Shown: positions 1-6,269 of the stretch, one piece after another | Position numbering within the stretch: the first letter of the stretch is position 1 | Layout: each line of letters opens with the position of its first letter | DNA from: Alphaproteobacteria bacterium | Lineage (GTDB): Bacteria; Pseudomonadota; Alphaproteobacteria; UBA8366 | Assembly (NCBI GenBank): GCA_018665505.1 | Contig: JABJCS010000345.1 | Span: 1 to 6,530, forward strand | Reading direction: 5' to 3' | Length of the DNA stretch: 6,530 nucleotides | Program-made: the position numbers and the translations under genes | The notes under the pieces: generated by a model | Told to the model about the DNA's origin: nothing | The model's input: the letters and a program-made list of their open reading frames with translations, nothing else | The model's database searches: none

Positions 1-2
1 AC

Positions 3-620
<618 letters not shown>

Positions 621-687
621 CGGCCGTCTCGCTCTTTACTCCCGCAAGCGAACCGGAGATTCGCACGAGACTGAGTAAATTCGACCT

Positions 688-713
688 GTCATTCCCGCCT
701 TCGCGGGAATGAC
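688..713. repeat. Perfect 11-bp inverted repeat with a 4-base loop
   Basis: The arms GTCATTCCCGC (688-698) and GCGGGAATGAC (703-713) are exact reverse complements separated by CTTC. It sits between the converging OYE and acyl-CoA ligase genes. No T-tract follows on either strand, so it is not a textbook rho-independent terminator, though it could still stabilise 3' ends or end transcription weakly. The ATTCCC-N8-GGGAAT core is of a type seen dispersed in many proteobacterial genomes. Whether it is repeated in this genome cannot be seen from one copy. Confidence 0.75.
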
Positions 714-739
714 AAGGTTATCGGACTGAAATTGCGATT

Positions 740-761
740 CCTCTCCTGCTTTCGGGAGAGG
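740..761. repeat. Hairpin repeat of the CTCTCC...GGAGAGGGTTGGCGTGAGGG type
   Basis: The arms CCTCTCC (740-746) and GGAGAGG (755-761) pair perfectly. A T-G wobble and one more G-C pair extend the stem around the loop CTTT. The following GGTTGGCGTGAGGGTGG (761-777) completes a pattern common in proteobacterial intergenic regions, whose chance translations contain strings such as HPHANPLPKAGE. It lies just past the stop codon of the minus-strand ligase gene. There is no T-rich tail on that strand, so a terminator role is only possible. The match to a dispersed repeat class is from memory. Confidence 0.6.
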
Positions 762-778
762 GTTGGCGTGAGGGTGGC

Positions 779-2386
779 CTACCTCGGCACGACGTATCCA
801 ACGTCCTCCCGGTCCCATGTGTCCGGTGTGATCCCGGCGTCGCGTAATCCTTGTTTTTGCAGCTTGCCCGTAGGCGTTTTATCCAATTCGCTGACATATT
901 CGATATAGCGGGGAACCGCATAGCGCGGCATACGCTCGACACACCAATCCAGAATTGACGTTGGATCCACGCCATTTCCAACGGAAACAACACATGCTTT
1001 CACTTCTTCCTCGCCGCCGGCGTCCGCATCGCGCACACCGATGACGCAGCTTTCGGCGACGTCCGGGTGATTGTTGATGACTTGTTCGACCTCGAAGGCA
1101 GAGATGTTTTCGCCGCGCCGCCGGATGCAGTCCTTGATGCGATCGATGAAGAAAAGCCGCCCTTCCTTGTCGAACCGTCCCGCGTCACCAGTGTGGAACC
1201 AAAGGTTCCGCCAAGCTTCGACGGTGCGTTCCGGCATATTATAATATCCCTGCATGAAGCAGGCGGGTTGGGTCGGTCGAACAACGATTTCGCCGACCTC
1301 GCCTTTTGGCATTTCCTCGTCAGTATCGGCGTCGACGATCTTCACTTCGAAGAAGTCGTCATCGATATGTCCGGCACAGCCCGCCATGATCGGGTCTTCG
1401 AGTCTGCCGTAAGCGGGTATATTGCATTCGGTCATGCCGTAAGCCTGCACCAGACGCAGGCCAAAACGTTCCTCAAATGGGGCTCCCCAATCTTCGCCAA
1501 TCGGGACAGCGACCATGGAACGTAGATTGTGATCCTTGTCGTGGGGGCTCGGCGGTTGCCGGAAGATGAACTCCGGAATCACGCCGAGGCCATACGTTAA
1601 AGTTGCTTTGCAGGCGCGAATTTCATCGAGCCATGTGGTGGCGGAGAATCGGCGGATCACATGCGCGCTCGATCCATAGACCAGACAAGACGTAAGCTGC
1701 AACATCAGGCCCATCGCGTGGAAGAACGGCATGCAGATGAACATGCAATCTTCGGGTGTCATCTTCAGTGCGCGTCCCGCTCCGAAGCCGAATAGAATGC
1801 TGTGCGCATGAGGCATCAGAGTGCCTTTGGAGGGGCCTGTCGTGCCGGACGTGAACATGATCATGCAAATGTCGTGGGCCTCGGCCTCGACGACGTCTTC
1901 GGGCCGCGCTTGCGTCCCCAGCAGATCGGCGAATGTAATAGCTCGGCTGCCCGTCAACGGTTCGCCGTTCCCCTCGATCGAGATGGTGGCCTCGATATTC
2001 AGTCCGTCGATGGAGATGGTGTCGAAAACGGGTCGCAGTTCATCGCCGACGAAGGCAGCGCAAGGTTCTATATTGCGGATTTGATGCTCTAGAAAAGCGC
2101 CTTTTAATTCCGTGTTGATAGGTACGAAGATCGCGCCGCGTTTGTGGACGGCGACCATGGCCAGGAGAAACGCTTTACTGTTGTACATCATGCCGACGAC
2201 ACGGTCGCCGCGATCGACCCCTAGACCGGCAAGCGCGGACGCCAAAGCATTCGTTGCTGACTCAAACTCGGCGAAGGTCAGGATGTCGCCGTCGGAAAAC
2301 GTGCAAAATATCCGGTCGCCGTACTGTTCCGCCCGGCGGCGCACGAACTCCAAATAAGTCCAGGATTGACGAGGGATATCTATCAT
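779..2386 (-). CDS. Acyl-CoA ligase (AMP-forming), ANL superfamily, CaiC-like
   Basis: This 535-residue cytoplasmic enzyme should activate a carboxylic acid with ATP to an acyl-adenylate and then transfer it to CoA. All core motifs of class I adenylate-forming enzymes are present: the phosphate-binding loop IMFTSGTTGPSKG (176-188), YGMTE (316-320), HTGD (398-401), the hinge region DRIKD (415-419) followed by RRRGENIS (422-429), and the A10 motif PTGKLQK with the catalytic lysine at 508. The length and the RRRGENIS segment resemble crotonobetaine/carnitine-CoA ligase (CaiC) and related medium-size acyl-CoA synthetases more than long-chain FadD. The substrate cannot be assigned, and no other carnitine-pathway gene is in view. 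The ATG at 2384-2386 is supported by GGGAG (2398-2402 on the minus strand) 11 bases upstream. The gene starts 15 bases after the flavodoxin-like gene stops, so the two are probably co-transcribed. The frame is intact with no missing motif. Confidence 0.94.
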   Translation of the reverse strand: MIDIPRQSWTYLEFVRRRAEQYGDRIFCTFSDGDILTFAEFESATNALASALAGLGVDRGDRVVGMMYNSKAFLLAMVAVHKRGAIFVPINTELKGAFLEHQIRNIEPCAAFVGDELRPVFDTISIDGLNIEATISIEGNGEPLTGSRAITFADLLGTQARPEDVVEAEAHDICMIMFTSGTTGPSKGTLMPHAHSILFGFGAGRALKMTPEDCMFICMPFFHAMGLMLQLTSCLVYGSSAHVIRRFSATTWLDEIRACKATLTYGLGVIPEFIFRQPPSPHDKDHNLRSMVAVPIGEDWGAPFEERFGLRLVQAYGMTECNIPAYGRLEDPIMAGCAGHIDDDFFEVKIVDADTDEEMPKGEVGEIVVRPTQPACFMQGYYNMPERTVEAWRNLWFHTGDAGRFDKEGRLFFIDRIKDCIRRRGENISAFEVEQVINNHPDVAESCVIGVRDADAGGEEEVKACVVSVGNGVDPTSILDWCVERMPRYAVPRYIEYVSELDKTPTGKLQKQGLRDAGITPDTWDREDVGYVVPR

Positions 2387-2401
2387 TGCCGCAAATTCTC
2401 C

Positions 2402-2869
2402 CTAGATGATGCCCGCTTCCAATCCGGCGGCCATTGCCATGCCGAGCTCCTCGCAAGGCTCAATAAACCCATCCTGCCAATCGCCCCGCATGATCAAGGG
2501 CTCCTGTACCGCTTTCCAGCGAAGGCCTGTCACGATGGTCTCCACTCCACGGCGCGTGCCGGTGCCATCATGCCCCGCACGTATATAAAGAGCATAGGGC
2601 ATCCCCTGCTTGGCTTCGAGGCAAGGGTAGTAAATTCGGTCAAAGAAATCCTTCAACGCACCGCTCATGTATCCGAGGTTTTCGGTTGTCCCGAGAATAA
2701 TGCCGTGGGCCGCCATCACGTCGTCGGCGTCGGTATCGAACGGGCTTTTCGCAACAATATCGACGCCCTCGATATCGGGGTTGGTGGCGCCGTGCACCAC
2801 TGAAGCCAACAACCGAGCAGTGTTCGGTGAGGGTGCATGGGCGACGATGAGAAGTCTTTTGTCCGACAT
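2402..2869 (-). CDS. Flavodoxin-like / NAD(P)H-dependent FMN reductase family protein
   Basis: This 155-residue cytoplasmic protein has a flavodoxin-like fold. Strand 1 (LLIVA, 6-10) leads into a likely FMN-phosphate loop, HAPSPNT (11-17). The central strand and loop GTTENLGYMSG (60-70) is followed by ALKDFFDR (71-78), a hallmark of flavodoxin and NADPH-dependent FMN reductase families in which this loop contacts the isoalloxazine ring. GHDGTGT (99-105) corresponds to the third flavin-side loop. Family members carry electrons or reduce quinones and flavins. The length is normal for a single domain. It is the first gene of a minus-strand pair and its TAG stop overlaps the ribosome-binding site of the ligase gene, which favours coupled translation. 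A role supplying reduced flavin to the nearby LLM enzymes is conceivable but is only inference. No strong Shine-Dalgarno is seen before its ATG. Confidence 0.85.
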   Translation of the reverse strand: MSDKRLLIVAHAPSPNTARLLASVVHGATNPDIEGVDIVAKSPFDTDADDVMAAHGIILGTTENLGYMSGALKDFFDRIYYPCLEAKQGMPYALYIRAGHDGTGTRRGVETIVTGLRWKAVQEPLIMRGDWQDGFIEPCEELGMAMAAGLEAGII

Positions 2870-2941
2870 AACTGACGCGTATGGTCGACGAACATTTCCG
2901 CAAACGCAAGCGGCGCGCTTCCAGAAGGAATTTATCTGTAG
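2870..2941. promoter_or_regulatory. Divergent intergenic region, presumed promoters of two operons
   Basis: These 72 bases separate the divergently transcribed flavodoxin-like (minus) and metallophosphoesterase (plus) genes, so both transcripts probably start in or near here. An AGAAGGAA Shine-Dalgarno at 2923-2930 precedes the plus-strand ATG by 11 bases. I see no convincing -35/-10 pair or operator dyad on either strand; the promoter call rests on gene arrangement alone. Confidence 0.4.
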
Positions 2942-3907
2942 ATGAAGAATTATTCGGTCTTTACCCTCGCTTTTCTTTACGTGGTTTTGGGTTGTTTCGG
3001 TGTTTCGGCGGAACCGGTTCGTTTCGTTGTCGTCGGCGACTTACCGTATAGCGAAGATCAAGCGCGTGTGCTGGAGAGCGAAATTCGCCCGGCGATCGCG
3101 GCCGGGAATTTCCCTTTTGCCATTCATCTCGGTGACTTCAAGGCCGGCGGTGCTGATTGCACGGAAGCCGGCCTCATTTCCGCCCACGACCGGATCATGA
3201 GCTTGATACCGGGTCGGGTTTTTTATACGCCGGGCGACAACGATTGGACGGATTGCGACCGCGACAAGCTGAGCAACCCGATATCGGAAATGAAGCGGCT
3301 CACTCGGTTGCGGGAAGTGTTCTTTACCGAACCGGTACCTGTGTCCGATGCGTGGCGATATGAGGCTCAGTCCGGGTATCCGGAGAATGCGACTTGGCGA
3401 CACGACGGCATTCAATTCGCGACTCTTCATGTCGTTGGCACGAATAATGGGCGACGACAAATCGAGCTAGACGACAAATCGAAAGCACTCGATGCGCGCG
3501 ATGCGGCCAACTCGAAATGGCTCCAGGCGGCTTTTGCAGCGGCATCTAAACCTGACGTAAAGGCGTTGGTCATCGCCATGCAGGCTGACATCAGCCGGGT
3601 AAATTGGACGCGAGATTGCAGCCGTAAGCATCGCTCTAAATGTGATGGGTTCGCGGCCTTGCGAGATGCCCTGATATCGCAAAGCGCGGCACTGAGGAAA
3701 CCGGTTCTTCTCGTCCACGGCGACACCGGGCGATTGTGCGTCGACCGCGCATTTGGCGGGGAGCGGGCATCTAACCTTTGGCGTTTGAACTCCGCCGGGG
3801 ATTGGGTCGTCGATGCAATCGTCGTCGAGGTAGATGCCGCGGTGGTGAAAAAGCCGTTCGGCTTTCGACGCCTCTTGAAGGGAGCGGTCTTGCAGGCCGC
3901 TTGTTAG
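2942..3907 (+). CDS. Secreted calcineurin-like metallophosphoesterase family protein
   Basis: This is a 321-residue exported protein. The first 23 residues form a Sec signal peptide: MKN, then a hydrophobic core to about 19, with a VSA|EP cleavage site. The mature part begins with a metallophosphoesterase fold: VVVGDLPYSE (D33), HLGDFKAGG (D65) and YTPGDNDWTDC (D99, N100, D101). These match the GD, GD and GDN(D/E) metal-binding motifs of dinuclear phosphoesterases. HVVGTNNGR (163-171) and AMQADI (212-217) are later conserved blocks of the same periplasmic subgroup, and LLVHGDT (256-262) is the C-terminal histidine motif. Relatives I know of usually carry a second histidine after HGDT; here the residue is glycine (263), so activity may be altered. 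The likely role is hydrolysis of a phosphomono- or diester outside the cytoplasm; the substrate is unknown. The start is supported by AGAAGGAA upstream. It is followed after 25 bases by the epimerase gene, probably in one operon. Confidence 0.85.
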   Translation: MKNYSVFTLAFLYVVLGCFGVSAEPVRFVVVGDLPYSEDQARVLESEIRPAIAAGNFPFAIHLGDFKAGGADCTEAGLISAHDRIMSLIPGRVFYTPGDNDWTDCDRDKLSNPISEMKRLTRLREVFFTEPVPVSDAWRYEAQSGYPENATWRHDGIQFATLHVVGTNNGRRQIELDDKSKALDARDAANSKWLQAAFAAASKPDVKALVIAMQADISRVNWTRDCSRKHRSKCDGFAALRDALISQSAALRKPVLLVHGDTGRLCVDRAFGGERASNLWRLNSAGDWVVDAIVVEVDAAVVKKPFGFRRLLKGAVLQAAC

Positions 3908-3918
3908 ATCGTTTTTGT

Positions 3919-3924
3919 GGAGAG
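3919..3924 (+). promoter_or_regulatory. Ribosome-binding site fixing the start of the epimerase gene
   Basis: GGAGAG lies 8 bases before the ATG at 3933. The frame is also open from a TTG at 3915, but that codon would put this site inside the coding region and add six residues before the Rossmann strand. The ATG at 3933 is therefore the better start. Confidence 0.75.
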
Positions 3925-3932
3925 CGGAATTC

Positions 3933-4838
3933 ATGGCGATATTGGTGACAGGTGGTACCGGTCTGATCGGATCAGAACTGGTCGCACAACTGCTGGGGCG
4001 GGGCGAACAGGTTGTCGTTCTGTCGCGGAGCAGACGGGAAATTAATGGAGCGATCGTCGTCCAAGGAGACATTTGCGAAGGCGGCGCTGTTGAGGAAATA
4101 GTGCGTGAATGCGGTGCCGACCGGATCATTCATCTGGCAGCATTTCTCAGCGAAGATTGCGAGCGCGAGCCCGGCATCGCCACCGAAGTCAATGTGAACG
4201 GCACATTGAATTTGCTCAACGCAGCGGTGGCGTGTGGGGTTCGTCGTTTTGCCTTTGCCAGTAGTATCGCGCTCTATGGATCCGGTAATATTGTCTTCGC
4301 GGAAGATACACCACCCATCGGTCCTGTCTCATTGTATGGCCAGACGAAACAACTTGGCGAAGCACTCTGCGCGCGCTTTTGTGCTTTACACGGGCTCGAT
4401 TACGTGGCGCTGCGTTACGGCGGTGTCTTCGGGCCTGGGGGAGAAGTTCGCGGCAGTGGGATGTCCGGCCTGCGGCACCTCCTGAAACAAACCATGTGGG
4501 GCCAAGACGTGACGCTCGACGGTGCGAGCGGCGACGAATGCTTTCAATATATATATGTGCAAGACGCGGCGGAGGCGACGATACGTGCGCTGGATCAGCA
4601 AGGTTTGACGCATCGGGCGTATAATATCGCGGGCTTGTTGGAGAATTATGTCAGCTTGAAGGAGTTCCACAGAGCGATCTGCCGAGCTGTCCCGGAGGCG
4701 GGGTCAGTTGAGTTTACCGGAGCATCCCACAGTGGATTGCGGGTATCCATCGATCGTATCCGCGAGGATATGGAATTTGAGCCGCGGTTGTCTGTGGAAG
4801 AGGGGATCCGGGACGAATATGCGCGCGGGCGCGTGTAA
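3933..4838 (+). CDS. NAD-dependent epimerase/dehydratase, extended SDR family
   Basis: This 301-residue cytoplasmic oxidoreductase has an N-terminal Rossmann fold. MAILVTGGTGLIG carries the TGGxGxxG dinucleotide-binding motif at 6-13. GDI (45-47) supplies the usual aspartate near the adenine, HLAA (67-70) follows strand 4, and VNVNGTLNLL (87-96) is the typical helix. The catalytic set is visible as FASSIALYG (108-116) with the active-site serine and YGQTK (135-139) with the Tyr-x-x-x-Lys pair. RYGGVFGPGG then FQYIYVQDAAEA mark the substrate-domain side of extended SDRs. Family members epimerise, dehydrate or reduce nucleotide sugars, or act as 3-beta-hydroxysteroid or hydroxy-ketone dehydrogenases. 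The short length and lack of sugar-biosynthesis neighbours leave the substrate open. Shortly upstream is the secreted phosphoesterase gene, and 77 bases downstream is the LLM oxidoreductase gene, so a three-gene operon is likely. Confidence 0.9.
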   Translation: MAILVTGGTGLIGSELVAQLLGRGEQVVVLSRSRREINGAIVVQGDICEGGAVEEIVRECGADRIIHLAAFLSEDCEREPGIATEVNVNGTLNLLNAAVACGVRRFAFASSIALYGSGNIVFAEDTPPIGPVSLYGQTKQLGEALCARFCALHGLDYVALRYGGVFGPGGEVRGSGMSGLRHLLKQTMWGQDVTLDGASGDECFQYIYVQDAAEATIRALDQQGLTHRAYNIAGLLENYVSLKEFHRAICRAVPEAGSVEFTGASHSGLRVSIDRIREDMEFEPRLSVEEGIRDEYARGRV

Positions 4839-4903
4839 CGCTACTCACGTGGATTTGGCGCGGGTGGGCATTAGCTCTATCGGAAAGATGGATTTTGACC
4901 GGC

Positions 4904-4908
4904 GGGAG
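4904..4908 (+). promoter_or_regulatory. Ribosome-binding site supporting a GTG start for the LLM gene
   Basis: GGGAG lies 7 bases before GTG at 4916-4918. The frame is also open from TTG at 4895, but no comparable site precedes that codon, and the seven added residues (including GGRRE) would be encoded by the Shine-Dalgarno itself. GTG at 4916 is preferred. Confidence 0.7.
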
Positions 4909-4915
4909 ACGAGAA

Positions 4916-5944
4916 GTGGCGACTAATTTTCAGTTCGGGATTGCGTTGCGGACCCAATATCCGAGGGACGTGGATATCAGCGATAAATTCGCGGACTTAA
5001 TGGAACTGGTGCGACTTGCCGATGCGTTAGGCTATGAATCGCTTACCAAGACATCCCATTACAGCACCGCGCCCTATCAGGCGTTCCAGCAATTTCCGAT
5101 CCTGGCGCGGCTCTCGGCGGAAGCACCGAACATGCGGCTAAATGCGGGCATTATCCTCCTGTCGATGCATAAGCCACTCGATATCGCGGAGCAGCTGGCG
5201 ACGATCGACGTCATGTGTGGCGGCAAACTCATCGTCGGCGCGGCGCTGGGCTATCGAGAGGTTGAACTCAAGGCGTTCGGGACGAATCGTAAGGAGAGGG
5301 TTAAACGATTTGAGGAAAACCTGATCGCCCTCAAGCGTCTATGGACGGAGGACGCGGTCGACATGGTCGGCTCGCATTTTGAATTGGACGGAGCGACTTG
5401 TCTCCCGAAACCCCTACAAAGGCCCCATCCGCCGATCTGGATCGGCGCCAACGCGGACCCGGCCATCGAACGAGCAGCGCATATGGGTGATTGCTGGTAC
5501 ATCAATCCGCATAATGCCATCTCGACCGTGATTCGGCAGATGGATGTGTACAAGCGGGCTCTTGATGCGGCGGGAAAGCCGTTTCCGGACGAGCTCCCAA
5601 TGCGACGCGAAGTATTCGTCGCGCCCACAAAGGCCGAGGCCTTGCGGCTCTGTGGGCCTTATCTCGCGGGCAAATACGAGAACTATACCGATTGGGGCCA
5701 AAGCGACGAATTGCCCGATGACGATTCTAAACTCGACCAAGCCTTCGGTGATTTGATCGGTGACCGTTTCCTATTGGGCTCTCCCGACGAGGTCGCGGAG
5801 CAGATTATCGATCTGCACCGGCAAGTCGGAACCAATCATCTGATCATGAGCATGGATTGGGCAGGCATGCCGAAAGAGGCGACGCTGGATTGCATGCGAC
5901 TCTTCGCCGAAGAAGTCGCGCCGAAAGTCCGAAGCGGTCTCTGA
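4916..5944 (+). CDS. LLM-class flavin-dependent oxidoreductase (bacterial luciferase-like)
   Basis: This 342-residue cytoplasmic TIM-barrel enzyme belongs to the luciferase-like monooxygenase superfamily, which uses FMN or coenzyme F420 for monooxygenation or hydride transfer. The barrel runs from FQFGIAL (5-11) through LVRLADALGYESL (31-43) and LNAGIILLSMHKPLDIAEQLATID (75-98, described by its ends). It continues with the family signature GKLIVGAALGYREVELKAFG (103-122), where related proteins have G-x-GW/Y-x-x-x-E. Next are RFEENLIALKRLW (131-143) and KPLQRPHPPIWIGA (165-178), the typical strand before the flavin-phosphate region. Near the C-terminus GSPDEVAEQIIDL is the usual last helix, and the length is normal. 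FMN versus F420 cannot be decided from motifs alone. It is the last gene of the plus-strand run and ends 9 bases from the stop codon of the convergent small gene. Confidence 0.92.
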   Translation: MATNFQFGIALRTQYPRDVDISDKFADLMELVRLADALGYESLTKTSHYSTAPYQAFQQFPILARLSAEAPNMRLNAGIILLSMHKPLDIAEQLATIDVMCGGKLIVGAALGYREVELKAFGTNRKERVKRFEENLIALKRLWTEDAVDMVGSHFELDGATCLPKPLQRPHPPIWIGANADPAIERAAHMGDCWYINPHNAISTVIRQMDVYKRALDAAGKPFPDELPMRREVFVAPTKAEALRLCGPYLAGKYENYTDWGQSDELPDDDSKLDQAFGDLIGDRFLLGSPDEVAEQIIDLHRQVGTNHLIMSMDWAGMPKEATLDCMRLFAEEVAPKVRSGL

Positions 5945-5953
5945 CCGGAACGG

Positions 5954-6118
5954 CTACGCCGCTTTCTTCTTCTCTCTTGTCTCGGTGCGGCGCTCTTTGA
6001 TCGCGGTCATCTTTCCGCAGCGTTCGCATTTCTTATAGACCCGGACGTCTTCCGTCAGATTGGCTTCTTCGTATAAGAACCAAAGGTCGATTCCAGTTGA
6101 GCAAAGCAAACTAAGCAT
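5954..6118 (-). CDS. Small CxxC zinc-ribbon-like protein, 54 residues, function unknown
   Basis: A complete reading frame on the minus strand, too short for most ORF lists, starts with ATG at 6116-6118 and stops with TAG at 5954-5956. GGGGAA ends 9 bases or fewer before the ATG (GGGG at 6128-6131). The product begins MLSLLCSTGIDLWFLYEEAN, continues LTEDVRVYKKCERCGKM, and ends in a strongly basic, lysine- and arginine-rich tail (KERRTETREKKKAA). CERCGK (31-36) is a CxxC knuckle like half of a zinc ribbon; C6 is the only other cysteine, so a full four-cysteine site would need the upstream extension, a dimer or a partner. The mix of aromatic, acidic and basic segments and the CxxC motif look like real protein rather than chance. 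I do not recognise the family. It fills the gap between the two LLM genes, convergent with one and co-oriented with the other. Bases just upstream remain open in the same frame (see the overlapping upstream frame), so the true N-terminus may be longer. Confidence 0.6.
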   Translation of the reverse strand: MLSLLCSTGIDLWFLYEEANLTEDVRVYKKCERCGKMTAIKERRTETREKKKAA

Positions 6119-6164
6119 CTGACAATTCCCCGCATAATCGCCCCGGTGAGAAAAATTCCGACAT
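6111..6164 (-). other. Overlapping 17-codon upstream reading frame, possible leader or displaced N-terminus
   Basis: ATG at 6162-6164 opens a frame reading MSEFFSPGRLCGELSDA that stops at TAG 6111-6113. It overlaps the start of the small CxxC gene in the sequence ATGCTTAG. The small gene's own frame is open upstream as FSHRGDYAGNCQ, which looks protein-like but has no start codon before an in-frame stop. Removing one base from the run of five T residues (minus strand of 6151-6155) joins MSEF to SHRGDYAGNCQ and then to MLSLLC, giving a 69-residue protein. Either a one-base frameshift (real or a sequencing error) or a coupled leader peptide would explain this. No good ribosome-binding site precedes this ATG. 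Confidence 0.35.
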
Positions 6165-6269
6165 TAATATTTTCAATAAAAATTAGGATTTAATGAGATT
6201 TAAGAGAAACTTCTTCTCAACCGTACCATATATTGTGTCTCGTTATACGAGTATGCCTACAACGCAGGA
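6119..6269. promoter_or_regulatory. AT-rich intergenic region upstream of the small CxxC gene
   Basis: This 151-base gap lies between the 3' end of the second LLM gene and the small gene, both on the minus strand. Bases 6151-6220 are only about 21% G+C (15 of 70 by count), far below the surrounding genes. That suits a promoter for the small gene, but I cannot pick out a convincing -35/-10 pair. An imperfect GAGAA...TTCTC dyad near 6203-6217 is too short to call a terminator. Apart from the upstream reading frame at its left end I see no gene here. Confidence 0.4.

Noticed and set aside
688..713. A true neisserial dRS3 phage-integration site
   Set aside because: The formula fits, but there is no phage or neisserial gene nearby and a perfect ATTCCC palindrome is common in many proteobacteria.
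621..778. A small gene between the OYE and ligase genes
   Set aside because: The frames here translate through the two hairpin repeats and give only repeat-type peptides; no start with a ribosome-binding site is present.
1067..1525. A 152-codon plus-strand open frame
   Set aside because: It is antisense to the acyl-CoA ligase, whose conserved motifs lie in the minus-strand frame throughout; the plus-strand product has no recognisable motif.
3467..4129. A 220-codon minus-strand open frame
   Set aside because: It spans the end of the phosphoesterase gene and the start of the epimerase gene, both of which have family motifs on the plus strand; its own product is low-complexity and unrecognisable.
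4546..4557. AATATATATATG as a possible promoter -10 region
   Set aside because: It encodes the conserved QYIYV segment of the SDR substrate region and lies inside the gene with no -35 partner.
5951..5974. CGGC-TAC-GCCG followed by a pyrimidine-rich run as a terminator of the LLM gene
   Set aside because: The stem is only 4 bp, the tail is mixed C and T, and the sequence is the coding end of the small CxxC gene on the other strand.
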